Assembly (NCBI GenBank): GCA_964489555.1
Contig: CAZAZF010000004.1
Span: 1-64,000 of the forward strand
Direction: 5' to 3'
DNA length: 64,000 nucleotides
Origin: JAAZGD01 sp964489555
GTDB lineage: Bacteria > Bacillota > Clostridia > Peptostreptococcales > Anaerovoracaceae
The notes under the pieces were generated by a model that saw only the letters and a list, made by a program, of their open reading frames with translations, had not been told where the DNA came from and did no database searches. Positions 35,465 through 44,026 of the stretch are shown here, in pieces; the first letter of the stretch is position 1, and each line of letters begins with the position of its first letter. The position numbers and the translations under genes were made by a program.

Positions 35465-36607
35465 CTAGAATATTTTCATAGATCCCGAAATCACCATTTT
35501 CATTGCTTCTGATGTGCCTTCATAAATTTCTGTGATTTTAGCATCTCTTAACGCTCGTTCAACCGGATACTCTCTACAATACCCATATCCACCCATCAAC
35601 TGCACACACTCTCTACATACATCATTGGCCATTTTCGAAGCAAATAATTTGGCCTGAGCTGCCAATTTCCCATAGTCCTCGTTATTATCCTTTGCAACAG
35701 CCGCCTGCCATGTTATTAACCTTGCCACATCTATGTGAGTCTGCAAATCAGCAATTTTAAACTGAGTATTTTGGAAAGATGAGATGGTTTTGCCAAACTG
35801 CTTTCTTTCTTTTACATATTTAATAGCTTCATTCAAAGCACCTTGAGCAATACCTACCGCTTGTGCAGCTATGCCGATTCGCCCTCCATCCAGGGCTTTC
35901 ATGGCTATTTTGAACCCTTGCCCTTCCTTTCCCAGACGATTCTCCACAGGAACGATTACATTCTCATAGGACACTTCGCAATTAGAGGCCGCTCTAATTC
36001 CCATACGACGAATATTGGGCCCCACTTTGATTCCTTCCATCTCTCGTTCAAGAACAAAAGCAGAAATTCCCTTTGTTCCCAAGGATTTATCCGTCATGGC
36101 AAATACAACAAAGGTGTCAGCAAATCCAGAGTTCGTTGTAAAAATCTTCGTGCCATTAATAATGTAATGATCACCGTTCAATACTGCCTTTGTTTGTTGA
36201 CCTGCCGCATCAGTTCCCGCGTTAGGCTCTGTCAATCCATAACATCCCGTTTTGCTTCCATCCACCAACGGTCGCAAAAACTTTTGTTTTTGTTCTTCCG
36301 TACCAAATCCATCTATACAAGAACATGCCAAAGATGTATGAACCGATATGGTTATCCCTGTTGATGCGTCATGCTTTGAGACTTCTTCCATGCATAATGC
36401 ATATGCAAGATAATCACTTCCAGCACCACCATATTCCATGGAATACGGTATCCCCATCATTCCTGCTTTGTGAAGTTTTGCTAATAACTCCATGGAATAT
36501 TGCTCGGTTTCATCCATTTCCTCCGCCAGCGGTTTGACTTCTTTTTCTGCAAATTTTTGAAACAATTCCTGCTGCAAAAGATGTTCCTTGCTTAAACTAA
36601 AATTCAT
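35465..36607 (-). CDS. Acyl-CoA dehydrogenase (butyryl- or short-chain type)
   Basis: A 380-residue flavoprotein. YGLTEPNAGTDAAGQQTKA and KIFTTNSGFADTFVVFA bind FAD, ERKQFGKTISSFQNTQFKIA and QLMGGYGYCREYPVERALRD are family signatures, and ITEIYEGTSE carries the catalytic Glu. It would oxidise or reduce a short acyl-CoA with EtfBA. In this context possible substrates are butyryl-, glutaryl- or propionyl-CoA; sequence alone does not choose. AGGAGG precedes the ATG. Confidence 0.93.
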   Translation of the reverse strand: MNFSLSKEHLLQQELFQKFAEKEVKPLAEEMDETEQYSMELLAKLHKAGMMGIPYSMEYGGAGSDYLAYALCMEEVSKHDASTGITISVHTSLACSCIDGFGTEEQKQKFLRPLVDGSKTGCYGLTEPNAGTDAAGQQTKAVLNGDHYIINGTKIFTTNSGFADTFVVFAMTDKSLGTKGISAFVLEREMEGIKVGPNIRRMGIRAASNCEVSYENVIVPVENRLGKEGQGFKIAMKALDGGRIGIAAQAVGIAQGALNEAIKYVKERKQFGKTISSFQNTQFKIADLQTHIDVARLITWQAAVAKDNNEDYGKLAAQAKLFASKMANDVCRECVQLMGGYGYCREYPVERALRDAKITEIYEGTSEAMKMVISGSMKIF

Positions 36608-36643
36608 ATCCTACCTCCTGGATTTTTATATTTTTTATGTCTT

Positions 36644-38008
36644 TTAATAACACTGTAAATCATTTTCATTATTTTGAAAATTGATTACTTTAACTTGGGC
36701 GAATTGTCTGTGTCCATCGGCCGAACCATGATATCCAAATCCGCTTTTCTTGGATCCCACCCACGGTGAATCGCCCAAGCCACCCACCCCCATATTGATT
36801 CCAATCATTCCAACATTAAGCTTTTCAGCCAACTCTCTAGCCCCTTCTTTACCAAAAATCACAGCACTCAAACCAAATTCAGTGCTTTCAACTTCTTTAA
36901 CGGAATCTTCAATATCTTGATATCTATTAACGCATATTACTGGGCCGAAAATTTCTTCTCGGAAAATATCCATTCCCGGTGTAATATTCCCTAGTATTGT
37001 AGGAGATATATAATTTCCTGAATTGTCAAAGTTGTTACCATAAATCAGCTCTGCCCCCTTTTCCAAAGCATCTTGTATCAGCGATGTAATTCTTTCCTTA
37101 TGTCGCGAATTCACTATCGGCCCGATATTGCTACCGGTTTTGTAACAAGAAATTCTTTTGATCAGATGGTTGATGAAATCTGTATATGCGTCTTGATGCA
37201 CATATACAAATTCTGTAGAAACACACATCTGCCCGCAATTCGAAAGCCCATTACTTAAGGCGAAAGCTGCCGCAGTCTGCAGGTTCCCGTCTTTCATTAC
37301 ATATACTGCGTCTTTCCCCCCCAATTCCATCACCAAAGGTTTTAGTTCGGCTGCCGCCACCGACATAATTCTCATCCCTGTCTCTCTGGACCCGGTAAAT
37401 CCGATCATGTCCACTTCTTTTGTTTTTACCAGCCATTCACCTTCCTTTTCGTCACCCTGCATAACTTCCAACACCCCCGGTGGCAATCTTTTTTTTATAG
37501 TGTCCACATAAAGCTTTGTCGAAAGAGGCGTCTCTTCAGAGGGTTTCACAATAACGGTATTTCCAACAAGCAATGCCGGAATCACCATCCATTGCGCCAT
37601 CATTATCGGATAATTCCAAGGCGTGATTATTCCGCACACCCCTTTCGGACCGTACTGGATTCGAGTTGTTACAGCTTTATTCTTATATTCAATTGCAGCT
37701 ACAGCCTTCTTAACATGGGGGGCGATATACGAAACATATCCCGCTGTTGAGTGCACCTCTCCGTATGCTTCATCCAGAGGCTTCCCCATTTCTCTATGTA
37801 TCAAAAATCCTAAGGTTTGATACATTTCACCCAAATCTTTCGCAGCCCCTTGAAGCAATTGAATTCTTTTATCAATTCCCATTGCTTCCCATATAGATTG
37901 TGCTTCTTTCGCTTTTTTTACCAGCTTTTTTCTTTCCTCCTCGGCAAGGACTTCCACCTCTCCAAGGAACTCTCCATCTGCCGGATTGTAAGATTTGATT
38001 TTTTTCAT
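36644..38008 (-). CDS. NAD(P)-dependent aldehyde dehydrogenase (non-acylating type)
   Basis: A 454-residue ALDH. The catalytic Cys lies in SNCGQMCVSTEF and the Glu in LVMELGGKDA; ITPWNYPIMMAQWMVIPAL and VDMIGFTGSRETGMRI are the cofactor motifs, and SGFGYHGSADG the C-terminus. It is related to succinate-semialdehyde dehydrogenases. It probably oxidises a semialdehyde to the free acid, beside the CoA-acylating enzyme at the head of the operon. AAAGGG precedes the ATG. A 107-base gap to the radical SAM gene holds no clear signal. Confidence 0.9.
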   Translation of the reverse strand: MKKIKSYNPADGEFLGEVEVLAEEERKKLVKKAKEAQSIWEAMGIDKRIQLLQGAAKDLGEMYQTLGFLIHREMGKPLDEAYGEVHSTAGYVSYIAPHVKKAVAAIEYKNKAVTTRIQYGPKGVCGIITPWNYPIMMAQWMVIPALLVGNTVIVKPSEETPLSTKLYVDTIKKRLPPGVLEVMQGDEKEGEWLVKTKEVDMIGFTGSRETGMRIMSVAAAELKPLVMELGGKDAVYVMKDGNLQTAAAFALSNGLSNCGQMCVSTEFVYVHQDAYTDFINHLIKRISCYKTGSNIGPIVNSRHKERITSLIQDALEKGAELIYGNNFDNSGNYISPTILGNITPGMDIFREEIFGPVICVNRYQDIEDSVKEVESTEFGLSAVIFGKEGARELAEKLNVGMIGINMGVGGLGDSPWVGSKKSGFGYHGSADGHRQFAQVKVINFQNNENDLQCY

Positions 38009-38114
38009 ATTATATCATCCCTTTGTATACTTTCCATTCTACATCATAAAAAACCAAATACCCCTATGACATCGGTTGATTTTTTTCTTGTTTTTCTATT
38101 TGAATTCGACACAA

Positions 38115-39176
38115 TCAAATATACAACTTCATCATTTGCTCGCAATACAAATCCACATTTTTTGTCGAAATTTGCTTTTCTTCAATCACAGATTCTACTG
38201 CCTTGCGTAATTCCACCTTCTCCAAGTCATCAATACTATAAAACCATCCAAGTCTTCTTCCAACCTTGTAAATTGTTTTTTTGTTTTCTTCCAGATTAAT
38301 ATACTCTTCTAATTTGGAAATGATTTCGGATTTCTGGTCCGGTAGCCAACCGGTTGCCTCGGGAATTAAATTTAAAATATGATCATCAGACACCACTTGG
38401 CAGTCTCCAATATTTACTCCATGTAACATGTCCAGTAATTCTTGTACCATATCATCATCATGGCTTCTAACGAAAACGCCCTTTTCATAGTCCAGCCTTA
38501 GAGGAACATCTTCCGGGACAGCCAATGTCCTAATGCGCAAATAGTCCGGATTCATTGCGTTCACTACCTCGCTGGTATCTCTGGCGCTATCTTCCGCATA
38601 CTCCGTCCCTCCCAACCCAGGCATATAGTAAACAGAAAGTTCAATCCCTGAACCCTTAACCAGCTTGCCCGCAGTCATGTGTATTTCTTTCGTTGCTCCC
38701 TTCTGCACTAGTTGCAAAACCGCATCGTTGCCTGTTTCCACTCCTATATGTATCCGGTCCAGTCCCTCTTTTCTCAATTTCAGAAGTTGCTCTTCGCCTT
38801 TCTTAACAATCGTAGCTGACCTGGCATAGGAAGTGATTCTTTCTACCATTGGCAACTCTTTTTTTACCGCTCGAAGTATCTCTATTAAATCTTCAGTAGG
38901 CACTACCAATGCATTCGCATCCTGTAAGAACAGATCATACTTGCGGTTGGAGTTTGATTCTTCCACCACAATTTGTTCTTTGATGATTTTCAAATCGTTT
39001 TTTATCTCATCTAAGGACCGAATTGAAAAGTCCATCCCTTTATATAATCCACAAAACCTACATCGATTCCAGGGGCAATTTCTTGTAACCCGAAGCAAAA
39101 TGCTCTGTGCTTCGCTCGGGGGCCTTATGGGCCCAATTTCACGTATACCCCTTTCTTTCAATACCACTTCTTTCAC
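38115..39176 (-). CDS. Radical SAM protein of unknown function
   Basis: A 353-residue protein. The cluster motif is NCPWNRCRFCGLYKG: Cys34, Cys39 and Cys42, spaced CX4CX2C rather than the common CX3CX2C. ITSYARSATIVKKGEEQL and IHIGVETGNDAVLQLVQKGA are typical of the Elp3/MiaB-like radical SAM fold. I cannot name a reaction. Its place inside a catabolic operon, after the TRAP genes, suggests a role in modifying or rearranging the substrate or maturing an enzyme. It starts with GTG after GGGA. Confidence 0.82.
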   Translation of the reverse strand: MKEVVLKERGIREIGPIRPPSEAQSILLRVTRNCPWNRCRFCGLYKGMDFSIRSLDEIKNDLKIIKEQIVVEESNSNRKYDLFLQDANALVVPTEDLIEILRAVKKELPMVERITSYARSATIVKKGEEQLLKLRKEGLDRIHIGVETGNDAVLQLVQKGATKEIHMTAGKLVKGSGIELSVYYMPGLGGTEYAEDSARDTSEVVNAMNPDYLRIRTLAVPEDVPLRLDYEKGVFVRSHDDDMVQELLDMLHGVNIGDCQVVSDDHILNLIPEATGWLPDQKSEIISKLEEYINLEENKKTIYKVGRRLGWFYSIDDLEKVELRKAVESVIEEKQISTKNVDLYCEQMMKLYI

Positions 39177-39225
39177 CTTCTCTTCCCATCGTGTTTTTTG
39201 TTTTCATGCTTTACAAAGACTACTT

Positions 39226-40521
39226 CTATCCTAAAAGTAATCTTGGCAACCACAAGGCGAATCCAGGTACATAGGTAGTTACAATAAGTGTGGGTAGCCA
39301 AGCAAAAGCAATATAGAACATCGTATCTCTTATCATAGGGTTGATTGGCGCATTCCCTAATCGAGCTCCCAAGTATAAAAAGGGAGCGCAAGGCGGGGTC
39401 ACACAGCCCATTCCGATGTTAACTCCCAAAATGGCCGAAAACTGAACCGGGTCGACACCGATTGCCAACACAACCGGTAACAATATCGGAGTGGTCAATA
39501 AAATTGCACTTGTGTCATCCATAATCATCCCTATTATTACAATGAAAATGTTGATAAAAATCATAATCACTGCAGGGTTTTCCGAGATATTTGTCAGGAA
39601 GTTTAAAATCATACTAGGAACATTCTCCATAACATAAAGTCTGCTTAACATCATAACAGATAAAAGCATGGTAAGAATAACCCCAGCCGTCGTTCCGGAG
39701 TTCAACATGACTCCCTTCAGGTCTCTAACTTTCAGGGTACGATAAATAAAAAACCCTACAGGGAAAGCATATACCACGGATATCGCTGCTGCTTCTGTTG
39801 GCGTCATTGCTCCGCTATAGATTCCTCCAAGTATAATAAGAGGGCAAAGCAATGCGGGTACGGCGGATACCGTTCTTTTTGCAAATAATTTTGTGGTGGT
39901 TTTCGCATCATAGCGCTCTGTGATTTTTATGTCCTGATTCTTTCTCAAGAGGAAAAAGTTACATGCACTTAACAAAATTACCAACATCACACCAGGCGCA
40001 ACGGTAGCCAAAAAACACGACAACACCGATTGACCTCCAACAAAGGCATAGAGTATTTGATTTAAACTGGGAGGAATAAGCAGTCCCAACACACAAGCAT
40101 TTGACAATAAAGCCGCACTGTGAGCCCTGGGATATCCTGCAGCTGCCATTCTCGGGAAAAGGATGGAACCAATACATGACAAGGTTGCCGCCCCTGAACC
40201 GGATATGGCCCCAAACAAGGCGCATGATACAACGCCTACCGCTCCCAGGCCACCCTTCACACGGCCAACAAGCACCTCAACCATGTCGACTAATTTCTCA
40301 CCTATGCTTCCCTTCTCCATAATGGCTCCCGCCAAAATGAACAATGGAACCGCCAATAATGTAAAGGATCCGGCTTTGCTATATCCGTAAGGAATAAGGA
40401 AGGCCAAGTCGTATCCTCCAAAAACTACTATTGTAATCGTTGATGCAAAGAATGCAAATGGAATGGGAATTCCAAACAATAGCAGTACTAACAATACTAT
40501 GAACGCTATAATTATTTCCAT
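39226..40521 (-). CDS. TRAP transporter large permease (DctM), second system
   Basis: A 431-residue DctM protein with about 12 hydrophobic segments; AVPLFILAGAIMEKGSIG, FGAISGSGAATLSCIGSI and IPPSLNQILYAFVG are diagnostic. It forms the membrane channel with the DctQ at 40574 and the binding protein at 41225. AGGAG precedes the ATG. It is only distantly similar to the DctM of the sugar-acid operon, so the two systems carry different substrates. Confidence 0.94.
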   Translation of the reverse strand: MEIIIAFIVLLVLLLFGIPIPFAFFASTITIVVFGGYDLAFLIPYGYSKAGSFTLLAVPLFILAGAIMEKGSIGEKLVDMVEVLVGRVKGGLGAVGVVSCALFGAISGSGAATLSCIGSILFPRMAAAGYPRAHSAALLSNACVLGLLIPPSLNQILYAFVGGQSVLSCFLATVAPGVMLVILLSACNFFLLRKNQDIKITERYDAKTTTKLFAKRTVSAVPALLCPLIILGGIYSGAMTPTEAAAISVVYAFPVGFFIYRTLKVRDLKGVMLNSGTTAGVILTMLLSVMMLSRLYVMENVPSMILNFLTNISENPAVIMIFINIFIVIIGMIMDDTSAILLTTPILLPVVLAIGVDPVQFSAILGVNIGMGCVTPPCAPFLYLGARLGNAPINPMIRDTMFYIAFAWLPTLIVTTYVPGFALWLPRLLLG

Positions 40522-40573
40522 ACTGGTTTCTCCTGAATATGTTTATAAGCCCTTTTTATCCGAACCGTTTCGT

Positions 40574-41122
40574 TTATTCGGGCTTGGTTTCCAGAACTTT
40601 ATTGGTTTTTATATTTCGTTTTATAAAAAGCTGAATATCATTCTTAGAATGAATGATGTGAAACACGGTCATCATCAACATGCCAACAAAGATGGATGAG
40701 TAAGCCAGCCATGCCGGAACATGCCAAACGGGAGAACGTTGTCCTATTTGTATGTACCACATTACCGCCTTAAAAGCCCATACCATAAAAGTAGCACTCA
40801 AGGCGATGGTTAATAAGCCGCGCACCACGATTACAACATCCCGTCTCAAGCCATCTTTCATGTTTGATGACAAAATATCCGCACAAATATGACTTCTTTC
40901 CGCACTTCCGTTAATCCCTCCTGTCATATAAAGCCAAAATGCAATAGGTATGAGGAATTCTTCAAACGCAGCCATATCCTTTGTAAAAACATATCTTAAA
41001 ATGCATGCGGTTGCTACAATACCTGTAACAAGAAAATTAAATACCACAACAAGCCACTCATTGGTTCCAACAGCAAATCGGAGCAACCCATTTTTAGATT
41101 CTTTTAAACTAGTACTTTCCAT
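40574..41122 (-). CDS. TRAP transporter small permease (DctQ), second system
   Basis: A 182-residue DctQ-type protein with four transmembrane segments; AAFEEFLIPIAFWLYMTGG and IGQRSPVWHVPAWLAYSSIF match the family. The ATG at 41122 follows GGAAGGAAG; an open frame upstream adds 16 residues that overlap the hairpin and is not used. It links the binding protein to DctM. Confidence 0.88.
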   Translation of the reverse strand: MESTSLKESKNGLLRFAVGTNEWLVVVFNFLVTGIVATACILRYVFTKDMAAFEEFLIPIAFWLYMTGGINGSAERSHICADILSSNMKDGLRRDVVIVVRGLLTIALSATFMVWAFKAVMWYIQIGQRSPVWHVPAWLAYSSIFVGMLMMTVFHIIHSKNDIQLFIKRNIKTNKVLETKPE

Positions 41123-41146
41123 GATTCTTCCTTCCCAAAATCGCCA

Positions 41147-41169
41147 TGAAAGAGCATAAAGCTCTTTCA
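41147..41169 (-). other. Hairpin after the second TRAP binding-protein gene
   Basis: TGAAAGAGC and GCTCTTTCA form a perfect 9-base stem with a 5-base loop. On the minus strand it follows dctP and ends 24 bases before dctQ. It has no T run, so it likely stabilises the dctP message rather than ending transcription. Confidence 0.65.
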
Positions 41170-41224
41170 CAACGATTTCTAATCATCTTACCGATCCTTT
41201 GAAGTGCGTTTTACAAAGTCAAAG

Positions 41225-42277
41225 CTATTTACTAGCCAACCATGCCTCATAATCGGCTGCCAAATTATCCAACACTTCTTTGGTCAATGATTTTTCCAGT
41301 TTTGGCCATGTTTTGCTTCTGATATAATTTGCCTGTGCTTGGATCTCGTCTTCCGTAAATCTGATGATCTCTACACCATAGTCATCGGCCAACTTACTCA
41401 GATACAATTCCTCATTTTCTTCAGCCATTTCAAAACTTTTTGCACTGGCTTCTGCAACGACCGTTTTCAAAATTTCATAATCTTTGGGGTCTAGCTTTTC
41501 GATTGTTTTTTCGCTGATCATGTACGCCGTGTTTTCTGAGTACAGGTAATTTACATAGAACTCATTAATAAATTCTCCTACCCATGCATAGTTAATGTTT
41601 GGAGTTCCACCTATCCAGCCATCTACAACACCCGTTTGAATCGCGGTGGGAACTTCTGCATAAGCAACAGTTACTGCATTGAATCCCAAATCTTTCATTG
41701 TTTCAATACATACATCTGCTCCCCACACTCTTATTTGTGCATTCTTAGCAGCTCCAGGTTCCTTGGGGTTGGTTGGGGATTTGACCATACCTAGCCCCAT
41801 ATATCCTTCCAATACCCAACCTAAAAATTCCACGCCATAGTCATTAGAAATTTCAGAATACAAATTGGTGATATACGAATCCGGACCCAACATCCACTTG
41901 GCAGATTCCCAGCCGCTTGTCATAGCAGGTGTGTTAAATGCTGCCAATCTTTCGTCTACTGCTGCGTTAAAAGAGATTTGTGCCATATCGATAGTTCCCA
42001 TCATAACTTCTGTGAATACAGTGTCATAGCCGCCTAATTGACTGGCCGGGTATAGATCAATTTTGATTCGTCCATCGGTTCTTTTTGCAACTTCATCTAC
42101 AACCCACTTGTTCAATTCCGTGGCGATGTGCTCAAGAGGTGCATCAGAAGCCAATCTCAATGTTATAGTCTCCCCTTCACCACTTGGCTCTGTTCCGCCA
42201 CCGCCGCACCCGGCAAAGCTCGTCAAAACGAGAGCCATTACCAACAACAGTGCTAATACCTTAAATTTTCTCTTCAT
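41225..42277 (-). CDS. TRAP transporter substrate-binding lipoprotein (DctP), second system
   Basis: A 350-residue binding protein. The lipobox ends with Cys24 (TSFAGC), followed by a Gly-rich linker. The core has IDLYPASQLGGYDTVFTEVM, YAEVPTAIQTGVVDGWIGG (cleft) and a C-terminal helix. It is the uptake component for the substrate of this operon, most likely a carboxylate or zwitterionic amino acid. AAGGAGG precedes the ATG. Confidence 0.94.
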   Translation of the reverse strand: MKRKFKVLALLLVMALVLTSFAGCGGGGTEPSGEGETITLRLASDAPLEHIATELNKWVVDEVAKRTDGRIKIDLYPASQLGGYDTVFTEVMMGTIDMAQISFNAAVDERLAAFNTPAMTSGWESAKWMLGPDSYITNLYSEISNDYGVEFLGWVLEGYMGLGMVKSPTNPKEPGAAKNAQIRVWGADVCIETMKDLGFNAVTVAYAEVPTAIQTGVVDGWIGGTPNINYAWVGEFINEFYVNYLYSENTAYMISEKTIEKLDPKDYEILKTVVAEASAKSFEMAEENEELYLSKLADDYGVEIIRFTEDEIQAQANYIRSKTWPKLEKSLTKEVLDNLAADYEAWLASK

Positions 42278-42397
42278 TTTTTCCTCCTTAATGAATACTG
42301 CTTATATTGATCGTATTGATTATAATTCCAATACGACTAACAACGCGGGAATAAAGAACGACTCAAGATAGAGCCCGGATACCAGCCTCGACTTTTT

Positions 42398-43939
42398 CTA
42401 CAGGGGAATGTTCCCGTGTTTTTTGTAAGGCAAGCTTTCTCGCTTGGTTTCCAACATATCCAAGGCACTGATCAGTCGGCCTCTCGTTTCAGAAGGTTCT
42501 ATAACATCATCCACCTGGCCACGCTCTGCATATCGGTACGGATTAAAAAACAACTCCTCATATTCTTTGATTTTTTCTTTTCTTTTTAATTCCGGGTCTT
42601 TTGCGGCATTGATTTCATCTTTAAAGACAATATTTGCCGCTCCCTCAGCACCCATAACAGCCAGCTCCGCTGTTGGCCATGCGTATACCAAATCTGCACC
42701 CACTTCTTTACTACACAATCCATGGTATGCTCCGCCATATGATTTTCTTACAATCAATGTAATTTTCGGCACCGTTGCCTCCGCATAAGCAAATAGAAGT
42801 TTTGCACCATGCCGGATTATGCCACCGTACTCCTGACTAACACCTGGTAAATATCCCGGGACATCGGCGATTGTAACGATGGGTATGTTAAAGCAGTCAC
42901 AGAATCTAACAAATCTAGCGCCCTTATCGGAACAATTAATATCAAGACATCCTGCCAACACTTTTGGCTGACTGGCTACAACGCCTACCGTTCGCCCATT
43001 CAATTTAATAAAACAGGTGATGATATTTGCGGCATAAGAACCCATAATATCAAAGTATTGACCATTGTCTGACAGTTGCTTAATGATTTCATACATGTTA
43101 TATGATTTATTGGCTTGTTCCGGGATAATGGTTTCAAATTCCTTTATAATTCGATTGGGTGAGTCGTTGGTTTCTTCAATTTGGGCTGTTTCAATGTTGT
43201 TGTTGGGAAGGTAACGAATCAATTCTTTTACTTTGTCCAAAATGTCCTTATCGTCTTCCCCAACACAATGTGCTACTCCGCTTATTGAAGCATGGGTGTT
43301 CGTACCTCCCAAATTCTCCGAAGTAATCTCTTCCCCTGTCACTGTTTTTATTACCTGAGGCCCTGTAATAAACATTTGGCTTGTCCTCTTCACCATGAAG
43401 ACAAAATCTGCTATAGCCGGAGAGTAAACTGCACCTCCTGCACAAGGACCCATGATCACCGATATTTGGGGGATTACTCCTGAGGCTATGGTGTTGTTTC
43501 GAAATACCCTTCCATATCCACCCTGCGCATCGCCCGCTTCTTGAATTCGAGCACCGCCGGAGTCACAAAAGCCTATGATTGGGATGCCCATCTTTAAAGC
43601 TAAATTTTGTACCTTAACAATTTTCCCTGCATGGCTTTCTCCCAACGCTCCTCCATACACAGTAAAATCCTGAGCGTAAATCGCGATCATTCTTCCGTTT
43701 ACGGTTCCGTACCCGGTAACTACGCCATCTCCCGGAATTTTGTTGTCCCCCATCCCAAAATTGTCGCAGCGATGTACAACAAAAACATCCAGCTCTACAA
43801 AACTACCAGGGTCCAAAAAATAATCGATTCTTTCTCTTGCTGTCATCTTTCCTCTTTGGTGCTGTGCATCGATTCTTTTCTGACCACCACCCAAGTACAC
43901 AGTTTCTTTCTTTTTACGCAATTCTTCTAATTTGTTCAT
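42398..43939 (-). CDS. Biotin-dependent acyl-CoA carboxyltransferase (PccB/MmdA family)
   Basis: A 513-residue carboxyltransferase. GKMTARERIDYFLDPGSF is the N-terminus, GFCDSGGARIQEAGDA and MGPCAGGAVYSPAI form the first oxyanion pocket, VPGYLPGVSQEYGGIIRHGA and YGGAYHGLCSKEVGADL the second. The family moves CO2 between an acyl-CoA and biotin, as in propionyl-CoA carboxylase or methylmalonyl-CoA decarboxylase. No biotin carrier, biotin carboxylase or membrane decarboxylase subunit is encoded here, so its partners lie elsewhere. GAGGGAAG precedes the ATG. Confidence 0.92.
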   Translation of the reverse strand: MNKLEELRKKKETVYLGGGQKRIDAQHQRGKMTARERIDYFLDPGSFVELDVFVVHRCDNFGMGDNKIPGDGVVTGYGTVNGRMIAIYAQDFTVYGGALGESHAGKIVKVQNLALKMGIPIIGFCDSGGARIQEAGDAQGGYGRVFRNNTIASGVIPQISVIMGPCAGGAVYSPAIADFVFMVKRTSQMFITGPQVIKTVTGEEITSENLGGTNTHASISGVAHCVGEDDKDILDKVKELIRYLPNNNIETAQIEETNDSPNRIIKEFETIIPEQANKSYNMYEIIKQLSDNGQYFDIMGSYAANIITCFIKLNGRTVGVVASQPKVLAGCLDINCSDKGARFVRFCDCFNIPIVTIADVPGYLPGVSQEYGGIIRHGAKLLFAYAEATVPKITLIVRKSYGGAYHGLCSKEVGADLVYAWPTAELAVMGAEGAANIVFKDEINAAKDPELKRKEKIKEYEELFFNPYRYAERGQVDDVIEPSETRGRLISALDMLETKRESLPYKKHGNIPL

Positions 43940-43978
43940 ATAACTTCCCTCTCAGTTTTCCAGCCATTTTTATTACCT

Positions 43979-44011
43979 ATGAGAAATTGCGAACAAATCG
44001 CAATTTCTCAT
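43979..44011 (-). other. Long perfect hairpin between aminotransferase and carboxyltransferase genes
   Basis: GAGAAATTGCGA/TCGCAATTTCTC (43981-43992 with 43998-44009) plus two more flanking pairs give a 14-base stem with a 5-base loop. It lacks a T run on the minus strand. It may be a processing or stabilising signal that separates expression of the first two genes from the rest. Confidence 0.65.
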
Positions 44012-44026
44012 TTGCCCCGAATCAAC

